Shown: positions 25,153 to 33,455 of the stretch, in pieces
Layout of the letters: every line of letters begins with the position of its first letter
Numbering within the stretch: position 1 is the first letter of the stretch
Assembly: GCA_009779835.1 (NCBI GenBank)
Contig: WRBD01000021.1
Coordinates: 1 to 45,576 of the forward strand
From: Defluviitaleaceae bacterium
GTDB lineage: Bacteria > Bacillota > Clostridia > Lachnospirales > WQUN01
Direction of reading: 5' to 3'
Length of the DNA: 45,576 nt
The notes under the pieces: model-generated
Seen by the model: the letters and a program-made list of their open reading frames with translations, nothing else
What the model was told of the DNA's origin: nothing
Databases searched by the model: none
Translations under genes and position numbers: made by a program

Positions 25153-27685
25153 TGTACTCCTCTCGTGTGATTGTAACTTTTCTGGGTTTTACGCCGTCTT
25201 CCGGGCCTACAATACCGCGTTTTTGAAGGTCGTCCATTAAACGCGAAGCGCGATTGTATCCTATTCTGAATTGCCGCTGAAGCATACTTGTGGAGCCTTT
25301 TCCTTTTGAAAGCAGGAACTCAACCGCGTCATGGAAAAATTCGTCAACTTCGCCTTCTATTACAGCTTTGCCCGGCATGGTCACTTTTTGAATTTCCTCA
25401 ACGGAATGAACAACGGGGGCTTGTGCTTTCAAAAACGCCACAAGATGTTCAACTTCTTTGTCGGAAATAAATCCGCCCTGCACGCGAAGGGGCTTGTTCT
25501 GCCCCATCGGCAGAAACAACATATCACCCTTGCCAAGTAATTTTTCCGCGCCATACATATCCAAAACCGTGCGGCTGTCCGTTCCGCTTGAAACGGCAAA
25601 GGCAAGCCGCGAAGGTATATTCGCCTTAATCAGCCCGGTTATAACGTCAACCGAAGGCCGCTGAGTTGCCACAACAAGATGAATTCCCGCCGCGCGCGCT
25701 TTTTGGGCAAGACGGCAAATGGATTCCTCAACTTCTCCCTTGCAGGTCATCATAAGGTCTGCAAGTTCGTCGATAATTATAACAATCAGCGGTAATTCCG
25801 GGTCACCATTTTCTGCCGCAACTTTATTATAGCCCTTCAAATCGCGGCAACCTGATTCCGCAAACATACCGTAACGCGTTTCCATTTCCGCAACAGCCCA
25901 ACTTAACGCACCCGATGCTTTTTTCGGGTCGGTAACAACGGGGATTAGCAAATGCGGAATGCCGTTGTACACGCTTAACTCAACCACTTTCGGGTCAATC
26001 ATCAGAAGTTTTACCTCGTCGGGACGCGCCTTATACAAGAGGCTCGCAATTAAAGTATTAATACAAACGCTTTTTCCGCTTCCCGTCGCGCCGGCGATTA
26101 ATAAATGCGGCATTCTTGCAACATCCGTGATAACGGGGCTACCCGCGATATCTTTTCCCACGGCAAACGCCAACTTTGATGGAAAATTCAAAAACCTTTC
26201 ATCTTCAAGAATTTCACGAAGAAAAACGCCCTGAGCTTCTTTGTTAGGAATTTCAATGCCAACGGCGGATTTCCCCGGAACAGGAGCTTCGATACGCAAA
26301 CCCTGTGCCGCAAGTGAAAGTGCCAAGTCATTACTTAAGTTTGTAATTGAACTAACCTTTACTCCCGAGCCGGGCGCAAGGTCGTAACGCGTAACCGTGG
26401 GGCCAACACTTACTTCAACCACTTTCGATTCAATCTTAAAACTGCGAAGTGTTTCTTCAAGAATACGTGAATTTTCCAAAACTTGCGTGCGAGACTCCGC
26501 GCTGATGGCGGGACGTTCGTTTTTCGCCAAAAGATTCAACGATGGCAACACATAATTCTCGAATGTATGCGTTAGCGTGGGTATACTAGGCGCGTGCTCG
26601 TTCTTGCTTTTTGTTCCGCTTGCAATAGCGTATTCATCGTATTGAAGCATATCATCATCGTCGGCAAACAGCGGGTCAAGTTTCTCTGTTTCTTGCGACG
26701 CGCCTTCAACCATACCTTTCACTATAGGTCCCGCTCCATAGTCCACGTCGTCCACCGGAACGGGTAAAATAACCGGCTCGTCATCCTCTTCGTAATAGTA
26801 ATCGTCGTCGTTACTTTCTTGCGGCTCATTGTCTCCGCGAATTATAAATGATTCGGGAAAAGATACATTCGCAGGCCGCTTCACTTCGGGAACATCCGGC
26901 ATAGATGTACGCGGCGCAAACAGCGGATTCGCAGCTTGCTTGTCTCTGTATTTTATATCACGGTCTTCGCTTACAAGAAGAATTTTCGCGGACGGTTCGG
27001 ATTCTTCTTGTTCGTCTATTTCGATTAAATTACTTTTCTTCTTTATATTAGTTTCAACCGGTTTTTTCGGGCGGTAGCCTGTGTTAATGGGAATCACATT
27101 GCTTTCTTCTTCGTGTTCATATTCGTATTGCTTCGATTCTTCGTAATAATCACGCGCCTTTTCAACACCCTTCCCAACAATTTGAATGAGCGAACGCTTT
27201 GTAATCAGAACAAGTAAAATAATAATCGCCGAAATAATCGCAATCGACGCGCCGATGGTGTCAAACATGGTTCTTGCCGGCCCTCCGATAAGCATTCCGA
27301 AAACTCCTCCGCCGGAAACCCCTGCTTCGTAAACATCGGCAAAAATATTTGTGTCTTCTGTGCGTGTAAAAATAATAATATGTAACAGGGATAATATAAG
27401 CCAAAAAAGGGCAATAATTTTAACAACAGGCACCCTTATATCGCGCACAATAAGCCTGCAAACAGCAATCACCAAAATTCCGATTGGCAAAACAAAAGCA
27501 CCAACGCCGAAAAATCCAAATAAAAAACCACGAAGAAAAGAACCAACAGGCCCCAATACTCCGACAATTGCAAGTAAAAGCAAAACTCCAACCGCCGCAA
27601 GCGAAAGATTAACAACTTCTTTCTGCAATGCGGAAGACTTTTCCGGAACCTTGTTGGACGAACGCGGTGAACTTCTTCGCGGCAT
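25136..27685 (-). CDS. ftsK: DNA translocase FtsK/SpoIIIE
   Basis: The product is 849 residues from ATG 27685 (AAAGGTGTG box seven bases upstream; a longer frame to 27754 lacks a box). Four or five membrane helices lie between about 28 and 165. A long acidic linker (170-440) follows, then the RecA-like motor with Walker A GATGSGKS near 535 and Walker B VIIIDELAD. A winged-helix gamma domain ends the protein (FRIGYNRASRLMDDLQKRGIVG). It pumps chromosome arms through the septum and in spore formers also into the forespore. It heads ftsK-folD-rimO-pgsA. Confidence 0.95.
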   Translation of the reverse strand: MPRRSSPRSSNKVPEKSSALQKEVVNLSLAAVGVLLLLAIVGVLGPVGSFLRGFLFGFFGVGAFVLPIGILVIAVCRLIVRDIRVPVVKIIALFWLILSLLHIIIFTRTEDTNIFADVYEAGVSGGGVFGMLIGGPARTMFDTIGASIAIISAIIILLVLITKRSLIQIVGKGVEKARDYYEESKQYEYEHEEESNVIPINTGYRPKKPVETNIKKKSNLIEIDEQEESEPSAKILLVSEDRDIKYRDKQAANPLFAPRTSMPDVPEVKRPANVSFPESFIIRGDNEPQESNDDDYYYEEDDEPVILPVPVDDVDYGAGPIVKGMVEGASQETEKLDPLFADDDDMLQYDEYAIASGTKSKNEHAPSIPTLTHTFENYVLPSLNLLAKNERPAISAESRTQVLENSRILEETLRSFKIESKVVEVSVGPTVTRYDLAPGSGVKVSSITNLSNDLALSLAAQGLRIEAPVPGKSAVGIEIPNKEAQGVFLREILEDERFLNFPSKLAFAVGKDIAGSPVITDVARMPHLLIAGATGSGKSVCINTLIASLLYKARPDEVKLLMIDPKVVELSVYNGIPHLLIPVVTDPKKASGALSWAVAEMETRYGMFAESGCRDLKGYNKVAAENGDPELPLIVIIIDELADLMMTCKGEVEESICRLAQKARAAGIHLVVATQRPSVDVITGLIKANIPSRLAFAVSSGTDSRTVLDMYGAEKLLGKGDMLFLPMGQNKPLRVQGGFISDKEVEHLVAFLKAQAPVVHSVEEIQKVTMPGKAVIEGEVDEFFHDAVEFLLSKGKGSTSMLQRQFRIGYNRASRLMDDLQKRGIVGPEDGVKPRKVTITREEYNELYG

Positions 27686-27735
27686 AAAAACACACCTTTG
27701 TAATTTTTGCCAAGAATTATTATCAGACATGTCGA

Positions 27736-27764
27736 AGTATAGCATTAACCGCAAAGAATGGCAA
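27736..27764 (-). promoter_or_regulatory. Promoter of the ftsK operon
   Basis: On the minus strand TTGCCA (27764-27759), a 17-bp spacer and TATACT (27741-27736) match the vegetative consensus well. They lie about 50 bp before the chosen ftsK start, which also supports that start over the upstream in-frame codons. Confidence 0.65.
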
Positions 27765-27906
27765 TAATCAAAGAATGCATTACTACAATATGTACATTAT
27801 GATAAGTTCATTTTATTGCTTCCGCGATTTGAAATATGCGGGTAGAATGTCGAATACAAACGTACAAAAGCGATTGTTAAAAAAACCATTAAAAGAGGGG
27901 ATAACC

Positions 27907-28317
27907 TTGGACAGAGTAGCAACAAGAAAAAGAAAAGACCGCTTGGACAGCAGAATCGGTCAAAACATACGCACCGAGCGGGAAATGCGCAAAATGTCCC
28001 GCGAGGAATTAGCGGAAGCATTAGACTTGACCGTTTCGCACATGGGTCTAATCGAAAGGGGTGAACGCGGCGCGACCGCAGTTACACTTGAAAAGCTTGC
28101 ATATGTATTCGATATAAAAATCGACGCCCTTTTTTCCGAACCGGAAAGAGGAAAAATTAAGCTTAACGAAGGAAACAGTAGCAGTTTAGAAAGCAATCGA
28201 CGCAAAATTACAAGCATGATAACACGCCTTAACGAAAACGAATCGGAATTCCTTATACACGTAATAAAAGGGCTGATAAACCTTCACCCCACCCGCTCTA
28301 TTAATGAAAAGGAATAA
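27907..28317 (+). CDS. XRE-family helix-turn-helix regulator
   Basis: The product is 136 residues from TTG 27907, preceded by GAGGGG at six bases; an in-frame ATG at 27847 gives a longer basic tail without a box. The HTH_3 domain is clear at about 20-75: IGQNIRTEREMRKMSREELAEALDL with recognition helix SHMGLIERGERG. The C-terminal 50 residues are charged and helical, perhaps for dimerisation. It is typical of small repressors in mobile or accessory regions. It stands alone, followed by its own terminator and then by the promoter of the structured RNA, which it may regulate. Confidence 0.85.
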   Translation: MDRVATRKRKDRLDSRIGQNIRTEREMRKMSREELAEALDLTVSHMGLIERGERGATAVTLEKLAYVFDIKIDALFSEPERGKIKLNEGNSSSLESNRRKITSMITRLNENESEFLIHVIKGLINLHPTRSINEKE

Positions 28318-28358
28318 AAAATGGGCTTCTCTGAAAATTTCAGGGTAGCCCATTTTTT
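28317..28358. terminator. Terminator after the XRE gene
   Basis: AAAAATGGGCT (28317-28327) pairs with AGCCCATTTTTT (28347-28358), with a further inner CTGAAA/TTTCAG pairing. A T run follows on the plus strand and an equal one on the minus strand, so it can work both ways. Confidence 0.85.
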
Positions 28359-28385
28359 GTGAGTTAAATATTTTTTATAAAACGC

Positions 28386-28414
28386 TTGACAGCGAACATA
28401 GTTGCTTGTACAAT
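28386..28414 (+). promoter_or_regulatory. Strong promoter of an orphan transcript
   Basis: A perfect TTGACA (28386-28391), a 17-bp spacer and TACAAT (28409-28414, five of six). No open frame with a ribosome-binding site follows on this strand for over 1 kb; a highly structured stretch does. Confidence 0.75.
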
Positions 28415-28420
28415 ACGTGT

Positions 28421-28695
28421 AAGTAATGGGATATTAACTTCCTCAAAGCTTAACGTGTTTTACAACGGAGCAAAATGTCAGGTACTCTTCACCGCATTTT
28501 TATCGCGCGCGGCGGTGCAAGTGATGTTTCGCTCCACAGGGTTCACGGTATGAAGAATTCTTGGCTTATATGCCGCTTGTACAAGCATATTCGTGAACTT
28601 ACATCAAGTTAATAAGAACTGCCCGTATACAGTGGTTTACGAGTAAAAATCGTAAACCGCTGTATGCAATGACAATTCGGCGTATAACCGAAATA
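28421..28695 (+). ncRNA. Candidate structured non-coding RNA, family not recognised
   Basis: Downstream of the strong promoter the sequence folds into a compact multi-stem design. ATTAACTT (28433-28440) closes with AAGTTAAT (28606-28613). Inside it, one arm runs GGAGC (28467-28471) to GCTCC (28531-28535), with an inner CACCGC/GCGGTG stem (28490-28495 and 28512-28517). A second arm runs GTTCACG (28541-28547) to CGTGAAC (28592-28598) and extends by five more pairs. A separate 15-bp hairpin (28627-28641 with 28651-28665) and a small CGG/CCG hairpin before a T-rich stretch could end the transcript. I saw no SRP, tmRNA, RNase P or riboswitch signature. It could be a divergent 6S-like RNA, but the three-way shape argues against that. 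Confidence 0.6.
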
Positions 28696-28723
28696 CATAT
28701 TTTATTTAATTTTCAAATCCTCG

Positions 28724-29245
28724 TCAAAAAGAGCACACTAACCAGCGCAGGTTATAAATGCTAAGCCCTTGCTTTTCCGCCATGTGGACTATATGAGATG
28801 TGTTTGCTTGTTGACCGTCCCAATAACAAATTATACGTGAAGAGTTTTTAAGCATAAAGAGGTCGCGAAAGTGGTAGCAATCGCGTGTGAAATCATCTTT
28901 TGATGAAGTAATAACTTCCCCGTCGGCGGCATTTCTTACTGCCTTATGTATTCTACCCCATTCACCGGCATATGAATGATTTTTATACGGCAGAACGCAA
29001 ATTAATTTTATGTCGTTCTGCTCTTGTCGGATTTTAAGTACGGCTTGGGCACAGACTAAATCAAAACCCCTGCTCATACTACATAAAAATGTACTGTATC
29101 CAACATGCCGGGAATTTTTTATTGCGGCTTCAATGGAGATAAACAGTTTTGTATATTCTATGTCGGTTTTATCTTCCAATGAAAATGAAAAATTCTCCAA
29201 ATCTAATCCGCTGAAAAAGGCTGTGTGGTTTTTATCAATGATCAA
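28724..29245 (-). CDS. SLOG-superfamily protein (DUF1273/YspA-like)
   Basis: The product is 173 residues with a TTG start at 29245 (GGAGGTG about five bases upstream). An FFSG-type first strand, an SMSRGFDLVCAQAVL segment (the GxxxGxD-type nucleotide loop) and KLICVLPY match the DUF1273/YspA branch of SLOG proteins. That Rossmann-like fold is thought to bind nucleotide-derived ligands and is common in phage-defence and stress contexts. Later motifs (RDCYHFRDLFMLKNSSRIICYWDG) also fit the family. It stands alone on the minus strand, facing the orphan RNA. The substrate is unknown. Confidence 0.75.
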   Translation of the reverse strand: MIIDKNHTAFFSGLDLENFSFSLEDKTDIEYTKLFISIEAAIKNSRHVGYSTFLCSMSRGFDLVCAQAVLKIRQEQNDIKLICVLPYKNHSYAGEWGRIHKAVRNAADGEVITSSKDDFTRDCYHFRDLFMLKNSSRIICYWDGQQANTSHIVHMAEKQGLSIYNLRWLVCSF

Positions 29246-29726
29246 AATTGCACCTCCGATTGCAAAAAAATAAGCGCGCAGGAGGGAGGGCCATCACCTA
29301 CACGCTTGCATATGTAATCACAAGCCATACAGACTTTGCCATACCAAAATACACGCCCGAAAACATGGAGGATTTGCATGCTTGAAGAAATCGGAAGGAT
29401 GGTGTAAAATCGGGAAACCGTGGTGGCGGGTTTATGCCTGTATGCGTAAGTGATGGAGTGACGCCATCTCCTACGTATTTTCTGGGGTGTTTGCGAGACA
29501 CCTTTCAGAAACACTGCGGCTTTTTGTTTGCTTTTTGATTCCGTTGCCGCAAATCAAGCATATCATAATTATATTAATTTTGCAATACTTTTACATATTT
29601 CGCCCGATTGTGACAAAAGCATTGATTTTTTTTATTTGCGTATGTTATTATTTGTTTCTGAATAATTTCTTGGTTTTAATTGCGTTGGTTTTAATGACAA
29701 ATCACAAAATATGGGAGGATATTCTC
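29246..29726. other. Intergenic stretch with a thrice-repeated CCATCNCYTAC motif
   Basis: No convincing gene. The motif CCATCACCTAC (29292-29302) recurs inverted near 29448-29458 (GTAAGTGATGG) and directly at about 29467-29477 (CCATCTCCTAC). The last two form a hairpin around a 7-base loop. Overlapping minus-strand frames here give translations without family character. GGTGT/ACACC near 29487-29503 forms a hairpin followed at distance by T-rich sequence. From 29510 to 29726 the DNA is AT-rich leader for the next gene. Confidence 0.4.
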
Positions 29727-30893
29727 ATGGACATTAATTTTCATTATTTTGCTGTAAAAAGCATTGCGCATTACGCGGGTTTAAATGATGCAGATGCACA
29801 GCAAATTGCGAATTATTCGCAATTTGTTGATGACTATTCTTGGTCGTTTCATCGGAAATGCTTAAACATACCTCAATATATTAAAGAATCGGACGAGCTG
29901 GACTTGTACGCGCCATCTTTGTTTGGCAATTTTCTCCCTAACCAAACGGGGTTTACCGATTGGCTGCATTTTGCCTTGCTCGTGGTTGAAAGGAATCAGC
30001 GTTTGGTTGTTTCACCTTTTCATCTTGTGCCGCTGAGCAAGGAGGAAGCAGGAAATAAAAATTATAGGGTTGTACCCGCTAAATTTGGAGACGGCTCGTT
30101 GATTGACAGTATGTTGAATGATGCAATACAACGTACAGAGCAACACGACATTCGACTGATGCGGGTTGGTATGCTTTTGCACACCTTCGCAGACACTTAT
30201 GCTCACCAATTGTTTAATGGCTTTAATTCTTGGGTGAACAAGGTCAAAGTAACAAAAGTGGTTAGCAATATCACTAACGCTGATATAACACGCGCGGTTT
30301 TGGAAGAAATCCGGAATGTTCACACGGAAATTCTGGATAAAAAGGATATACTACCGCAAATAAACCACAGCATAGCAATAGAGGGAATAGAGGACATAGT
30401 TCCGCCAATTGCCCATGCATGGGCGGGTCATACCCCCGACCTTAGCCATGTCAGCTTTGAAATGGAGTACAAAACCAAGGAAGGCGAAAAAGGCTACAGC
30501 GAAAAATATGAACGTAATAATACAGAAACCTTTTTGGAATGCAGTCGCCATATACTTAATTATCTTCGTAAATGTATTAATAAACCCATTGTATCCGATA
30601 AAGAGTGGGCCGAATATATGCCGCGCTTGCAAAAAGGTTTACTTGTTGAAATGCCGAAAAGGAACAAAGTAAGCACCCTTGCAAAGCACTGGGCAAGCGT
30701 TTTTAGTGATATTGGATATTACTACGATAAGTATGATGTCGAGAAACGCTTCTATTCAGTAGCCAAACCGCCGGAAAATCATCTTGAAGGTGTTGCGGCG
30801 GCAAAGGCTTATTCCGATGAATTTTATGAATTTAACACAACGGGCAATCGTCTTTTAGTGGGAATGTACGAACCGCGCCCGCGAAATAATTGA
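29727..30893 (+). CDS. DUF6765-like protein, possible zinc-hydrolase-like fold
   Basis: The product is 388 residues from ATG 29727 (GGGAGG eight bases upstream); upstream in-frame codons encode an unlikely hydrophobic stretch in the AT-rich leader. The opening MDINFHYFAVKSIAHYAG and ANYSQFVDDY, then LLHTFADTYAHQ (H152, D156, H160), match the DUF6765 pattern as I recall it. The spaced His and Asp residues resemble metal-ligand sets of phospholipase C/P1-nuclease-type folds. There is no signal peptide, so it is probably cytoplasmic. The gene stands alone in an accessory island. Function is unknown. Confidence 0.7.
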   Translation: MDINFHYFAVKSIAHYAGLNDADAQQIANYSQFVDDYSWSFHRKCLNIPQYIKESDELDLYAPSLFGNFLPNQTGFTDWLHFALLVVERNQRLVVSPFHLVPLSKEEAGNKNYRVVPAKFGDGSLIDSMLNDAIQRTEQHDIRLMRVGMLLHTFADTYAHQLFNGFNSWVNKVKVTKVVSNITNADITRAVLEEIRNVHTEILDKKDILPQINHSIAIEGIEDIVPPIAHAWAGHTPDLSHVSFEMEYKTKEGEKGYSEKYERNNTETFLECSRHILNYLRKCINKPIVSDKEWAEYMPRLQKGLLVEMPKRNKVSTLAKHWASVFSDIGYYYDKYDVEKRFYSVAKPPENHLEGVAAAKAYSDEFYEFNTTGNRLLVGMYEPRPRNN

Positions 30894-31122
30894 AAACCGA
30901 AAAGAAAATACAGGTTATTATAATAATGCGACGTTGAGTTTTTAGGCTTAAGCGGAAGGTCATGGCTATAATGCGAACCTTTATTAAAGGTCATTGAATC
31001 GCTTTTTTTAGTTATCCCGCAATGCAAATAGTATCTTTATCGCAAAGATAAACGAAAGGGAGTATCTTATCGTGTGCGAAAAAATCATAAAATCTATTTC
31101 AATACTGTCGGGAACATCTTTA
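30894..31122. other. Intergenic stretch after the DUF6765-like gene
   Basis: No supported gene. Two small hairpins are visible: ACCTTT/AAAGGT near 30978-30993 with a run of seven T about fifteen bases later (a weak plus-strand terminator), and TATCTTT/AAAGATA near 31031-31050. A short frame from GTG 31072 with a GGGAG box ends at 31140 inside the inverted-repeat element; it may be a truncated gene start. Confidence 0.35.
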
Positions 31123-31222
31123 GGAACTGTAAACAAATAACATGGACATAATTTAGAAGCTTTCATGCTTAACTGCCGCATTTTAACTCGCGAAGTTGTT
31201 CAACTTATTGTTTTACAGTTCC
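31123..31222. mobile_element. 100-bp MITE-like element with terminal inverted repeats
   Basis: The ends GGAACTGTAAACAAATAA (31123-31140) and its inverted copy (31205-31222) match at 16 of 18 bases. The element is flanked on both sides by TTA (31120-31122 and 31223-31225), a possible 3-bp target duplication. The 64-bp interior encodes nothing. It sits exactly at the broken end of an integrase gene, which supports mobility or a deletion-derived IS remnant. Confidence 0.65.
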
Positions 31223-31465
31223 TTAGTTATGAAGAAACCTCAGTCCGCTGTTGTAAGTGTTCACAGAGCCAGACGATAAATGCTTTTCCTCCGAAAGGTT
31301 CAGCCGATAGCCCCTGACTTCATCAATGCCCATTTCGGTAGCAGTTTTGTCATAATAATCTTGAAACTGCTTTGCGTTCGTGTAATACTCATCCTGTGTG
31401 TGCTTGCTCAAACTTCGTAATTTTGCGTCTTGCAACAGCTTGTTCAAAACCTCTTGTTTTGTCAT
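31223..31465 (-). pseudogene. Truncated tyrosine recombinase/integrase, N-terminal SAM-like domain only
   Basis: Only 80 residues remain: MTKQEVLNKLLQDAKLRSLS, HTQDEYYTNAKQFQDYYD and VNTYNSGLRFLHN. These correspond to the N-terminal core-binding domain of XerD-like integrases found next to IS91-type or transposon modules. The catalytic domain with R..HxxR..Y is absent. The frame ends at 31225-31223, exactly at the edge of the inverted-repeat element. It is probably non-functional. Confidence 0.75.
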
Positions 31466-31728
31466 AAAAATCGCTCATTATGTTTTTTTGGGTGCAGTTG
31501 CGCCTTTTTTAAAGGGTTTGAAATTAATAATTCTGCGTTTTTGACAATACCGTGTAAGTTATTTTCATTGTAAACATTTGCGAAAGTTTGATACGCAAGA
31601 ATGCAAAATGAGTTATTTGCATAATCGAAAGTAACAACAAAGATGGGTAAATTAATACGCATAAAATCAATAAAAAACAAAAATTGGCATCATTTGTTCG
31701 AGATAATGGGTGATAGGAGATGGTATTA
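31466..31728. other. AT-rich intergenic leader
   Basis: No gene seen. A TTGACA occurs near 31541-31546 on the plus strand but its -10 (TTCATT at 17 bp) is poor, so the promoter of the beta-helix gene is uncertain. Confidence 0.3.
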
Positions 31729-32994
31729 ATGTGGCAAATGTGGCTATACCTCATTCCAGTAGCTATTGGATTATTACCTTGGGTGATTGGAGGAGAATTA
31801 GAAATAAAACACAGAATTATGGTTACTGTTATTTGTTTAGTGTTTGCGGGTATTGTGTTTGCGTTTCCTCGTTGGATTAAAAATCGCGTACAAAAAAAAC
31901 ACATAATTATGGTTGCTGTTATCTGTTTAGTGTTTGTGGGTATTGTGTTTGTTTTTTCTCGCTATATGGATAGTCGCGTACAAAATGCATATCATACCGG
32001 ATTTAATGATGGAGTTGAAAGTAATTCTTCTGAATCCGAGTTAAATGACATTGCAGAAGGGATACCTTCTATAATTTACACCGAAAAAGACCTAAGAGAC
32101 AGGATTGAATCAAACGAAGCTGTAATAGAAATTCCAGCCGATATTCATTTATCTAGGAGCCTACGCATATATAGCGGAAAAAATATTGAATTAACCAGTA
32201 CAGACACAGAGACTTTTAGTTTAATAGCTATGGGTGATTTTGATGCCGTAGTTGTTGAGTCCGGAGCTACGCTGACAATTAATAATATTATGATTACTCG
32301 TATAGGCGGTACGTCCGGACGCGGAATTGATAACGATGGAACTACTATAATGAATGGGGGACAGATATCCGGGCATATGAATATTTTAACTATTGACAAT
32401 GGATATGGTGGTGGCGTGATTAATAGAACTAATGCAAACTTTACAATGAATAATGGTATAATTTCACACAATGTTGCAGAGTATGGGGGCGGCATATGTA
32501 ATCATGGCTCACTTACTATTATGGATGGATTGATATACCATAACTCAGGCACTACGGATGGTGGAGGTGTGTATACTAGTCGTAATGCACTATTAACTAT
32601 GGATGGTGGACTTATTTCAAAAAACACTGTAAGTCATGGTTTTGGCGGAGGTATCTTTATTAGTGGGGGAGCATTTGAGATGGAGGGAGGAAATATTTCC
32701 AGCAATATTACAAAAGGCAACCTCATCAGATATGGTTATGGCGGTGGTGTGTATATAAATCCAAATGGAAGTTTTGTTATGAAAAACGGTAGAATTTACA
32801 ATAATGAAGCCAGATTAGGTGGCGGAGTAAGTAATAACGGTAGCTTTACCATGTATAATGGTAAATTTACAGATAATACTGCACGAGGCGATGAAAACAG
32901 TAGCAGTGACTTATACAATCATACTACCGATGTCATCTACGAAAATAAAGGCGGTATAATTCAAAATATTAGAACGCAACAATCAACTGAATAG
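31729..32994 (+). CDS. Membrane-anchored right-handed beta-helix repeat protein
   Basis: The product is 421 residues from ATG 31729 (AGGAG nine bases upstream; ATG 31720 touches the box). Three N-terminal membrane helices lie within about residues 1-85; the second and third come from a 90-bp tandem duplication. A Ser/Glu-rich spacer follows, then from about 115 a pectin-lyase-like beta helix with coils such as GGGVY, MNGGQISGH, MDGGLISKN and MKNGRIYNNEA (Polymorphic-outer-membrane/GGG-type repeats). Asn and Gly ladders are clear. It is likely anchored with the repeats outside the cell, as an adhesin or a polysaccharide-binding or -cleaving protein; no catalytic residues are evident. Confidence 0.75.
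   Translation: MWQMWLYLIPVAIGLLPWVIGGELEIKHRIMVTVICLVFAGIVFAFPRWIKNRVQKKHIIMVAVICLVFVGIVFVFSRYMDSRVQNAYHTGFNDGVESNSSESELNDIAEGIPSIIYTEKDLRDRIESNEAVIEIPADIHLSRSLRIYSGKNIELTSTDTETFSLIAMGDFDAVVVESGATLTINNIMITRIGGTSGRGIDNDGTTIMNGGQISGHMNILTIDNGYGGGVINRTNANFTMNNGIISHNVAEYGGGICNHGSLTIMDGLIYHNSGTTDGGGVYTSRNALLTMDGGLISKNTVSHGFGGGIFISGGAFEMEGGNISSNITKGNLIRYGYGGGVYINPNGSFVMKNGRIYNNEARLGGGVSNNGSFTMYNGKFTDNTARGDENSSSDLYNHTTDVIYENKGGIIQNIRTQQSTE
31806..31985 (+). repeat. 90-bp tandem duplication (2 copies) inside the beta-helix gene
   Basis: Copies 31806-31895 and 31896-31985 align without gaps, with 14 differences (about 84 percent identity). Each encodes a 30-residue KH.IMV.VICLVF.GIVF membrane helix plus a basic tail ending in RVQ. 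The frame is kept. Confidence 0.9.
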
Positions 32995-33221
32995 AGGCAT
33001 TGGTGTGCAATCAAAAGCGGGTAGGGATTACTATTTGCATTGATTGTGTATGTGAATTGTCATGTGTCACAACAGATGTTGACGACATTATGCTATGTCT
33101 TCCCAATGATTTCTTCATCACGGGTGTGCATAATTAGTAAGTCTCTGACACAATAACTATAACTCAAGCAATATGAAATTGTGAAATGAACTGCCCATAG
33201 TAAGTACGCGAGGTATGTAAA
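32995..33221 (+). other. Short intergenic stretch with a possible 44-codon frame
   Basis: A frame from GTG 33003 to 33137 follows AGAGG by five bases and encodes a Cys- and Asp-rich peptide (GITICIDCVCELSC, DVDDIMLCLPND). I do not recognise it. It might be a decayed gene fragment in this degraded zone. The rest of the stretch shows nothing. Confidence 0.3.
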
Positions 33222-33402
33222 ATGAGCATAGTCAATGCAGACACAAAAAACTTGAATGAACTGGTTTCTTTAGTGGTATTACTATTTCCCGACAGTGGTT
33301 ATGATGACTTAAAAGATACCTACAAAGAAACCCTTTTAAGCAAAAAGTGGCAAAAACCTTGCACTTTTTGATAGAAACTACGCAGTGCATCTGGAAATAT
33401 AA
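33222..33402 (+). pseudogene. Decayed GNAT acetyltransferase (aminoglycoside 6-prime-acetyltransferase-like) fragment
   Basis: A 49-codon frame from ATG 33222 (GAGG box upstream) encodes LNELVSLVVLLFPDSGYDDL, like the first helix of AAC(6-prime)-type GNAT enzymes. It stops at 33371. Another frame continues in homologous fashion (KNLALFDRNYAVHLEI) to 33402, implying a frameshift near 33350. The catalytic acetyl-CoA loop is missing, so it is inactive. Confidence 0.5.
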
Positions 33403-33455
33403 GTAAATTCATTTAGTAACATAGTTTTATCCATATAATGGGAAGGTAAAAAGTA

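Noticed and set aside
28421..28695. 6S RNA, SRP RNA, tmRNA or RNase P RNA
   Set aside because: The closing stem and size suit 6S, but the inside is branched. None of the sequence signatures of the other three was found.
29242..29514. Minus-strand frames of 90 and 67 codons
   Set aside because: Low-complexity, His/Arg/Pro-rich translations from repeat DNA in two overlapping frames, and no ribosome-binding site.
31541..31569. Promoter of the beta-helix gene
   Set aside because: TTGACA is perfect but the -10 at the right distance (TTCATT) is poor.
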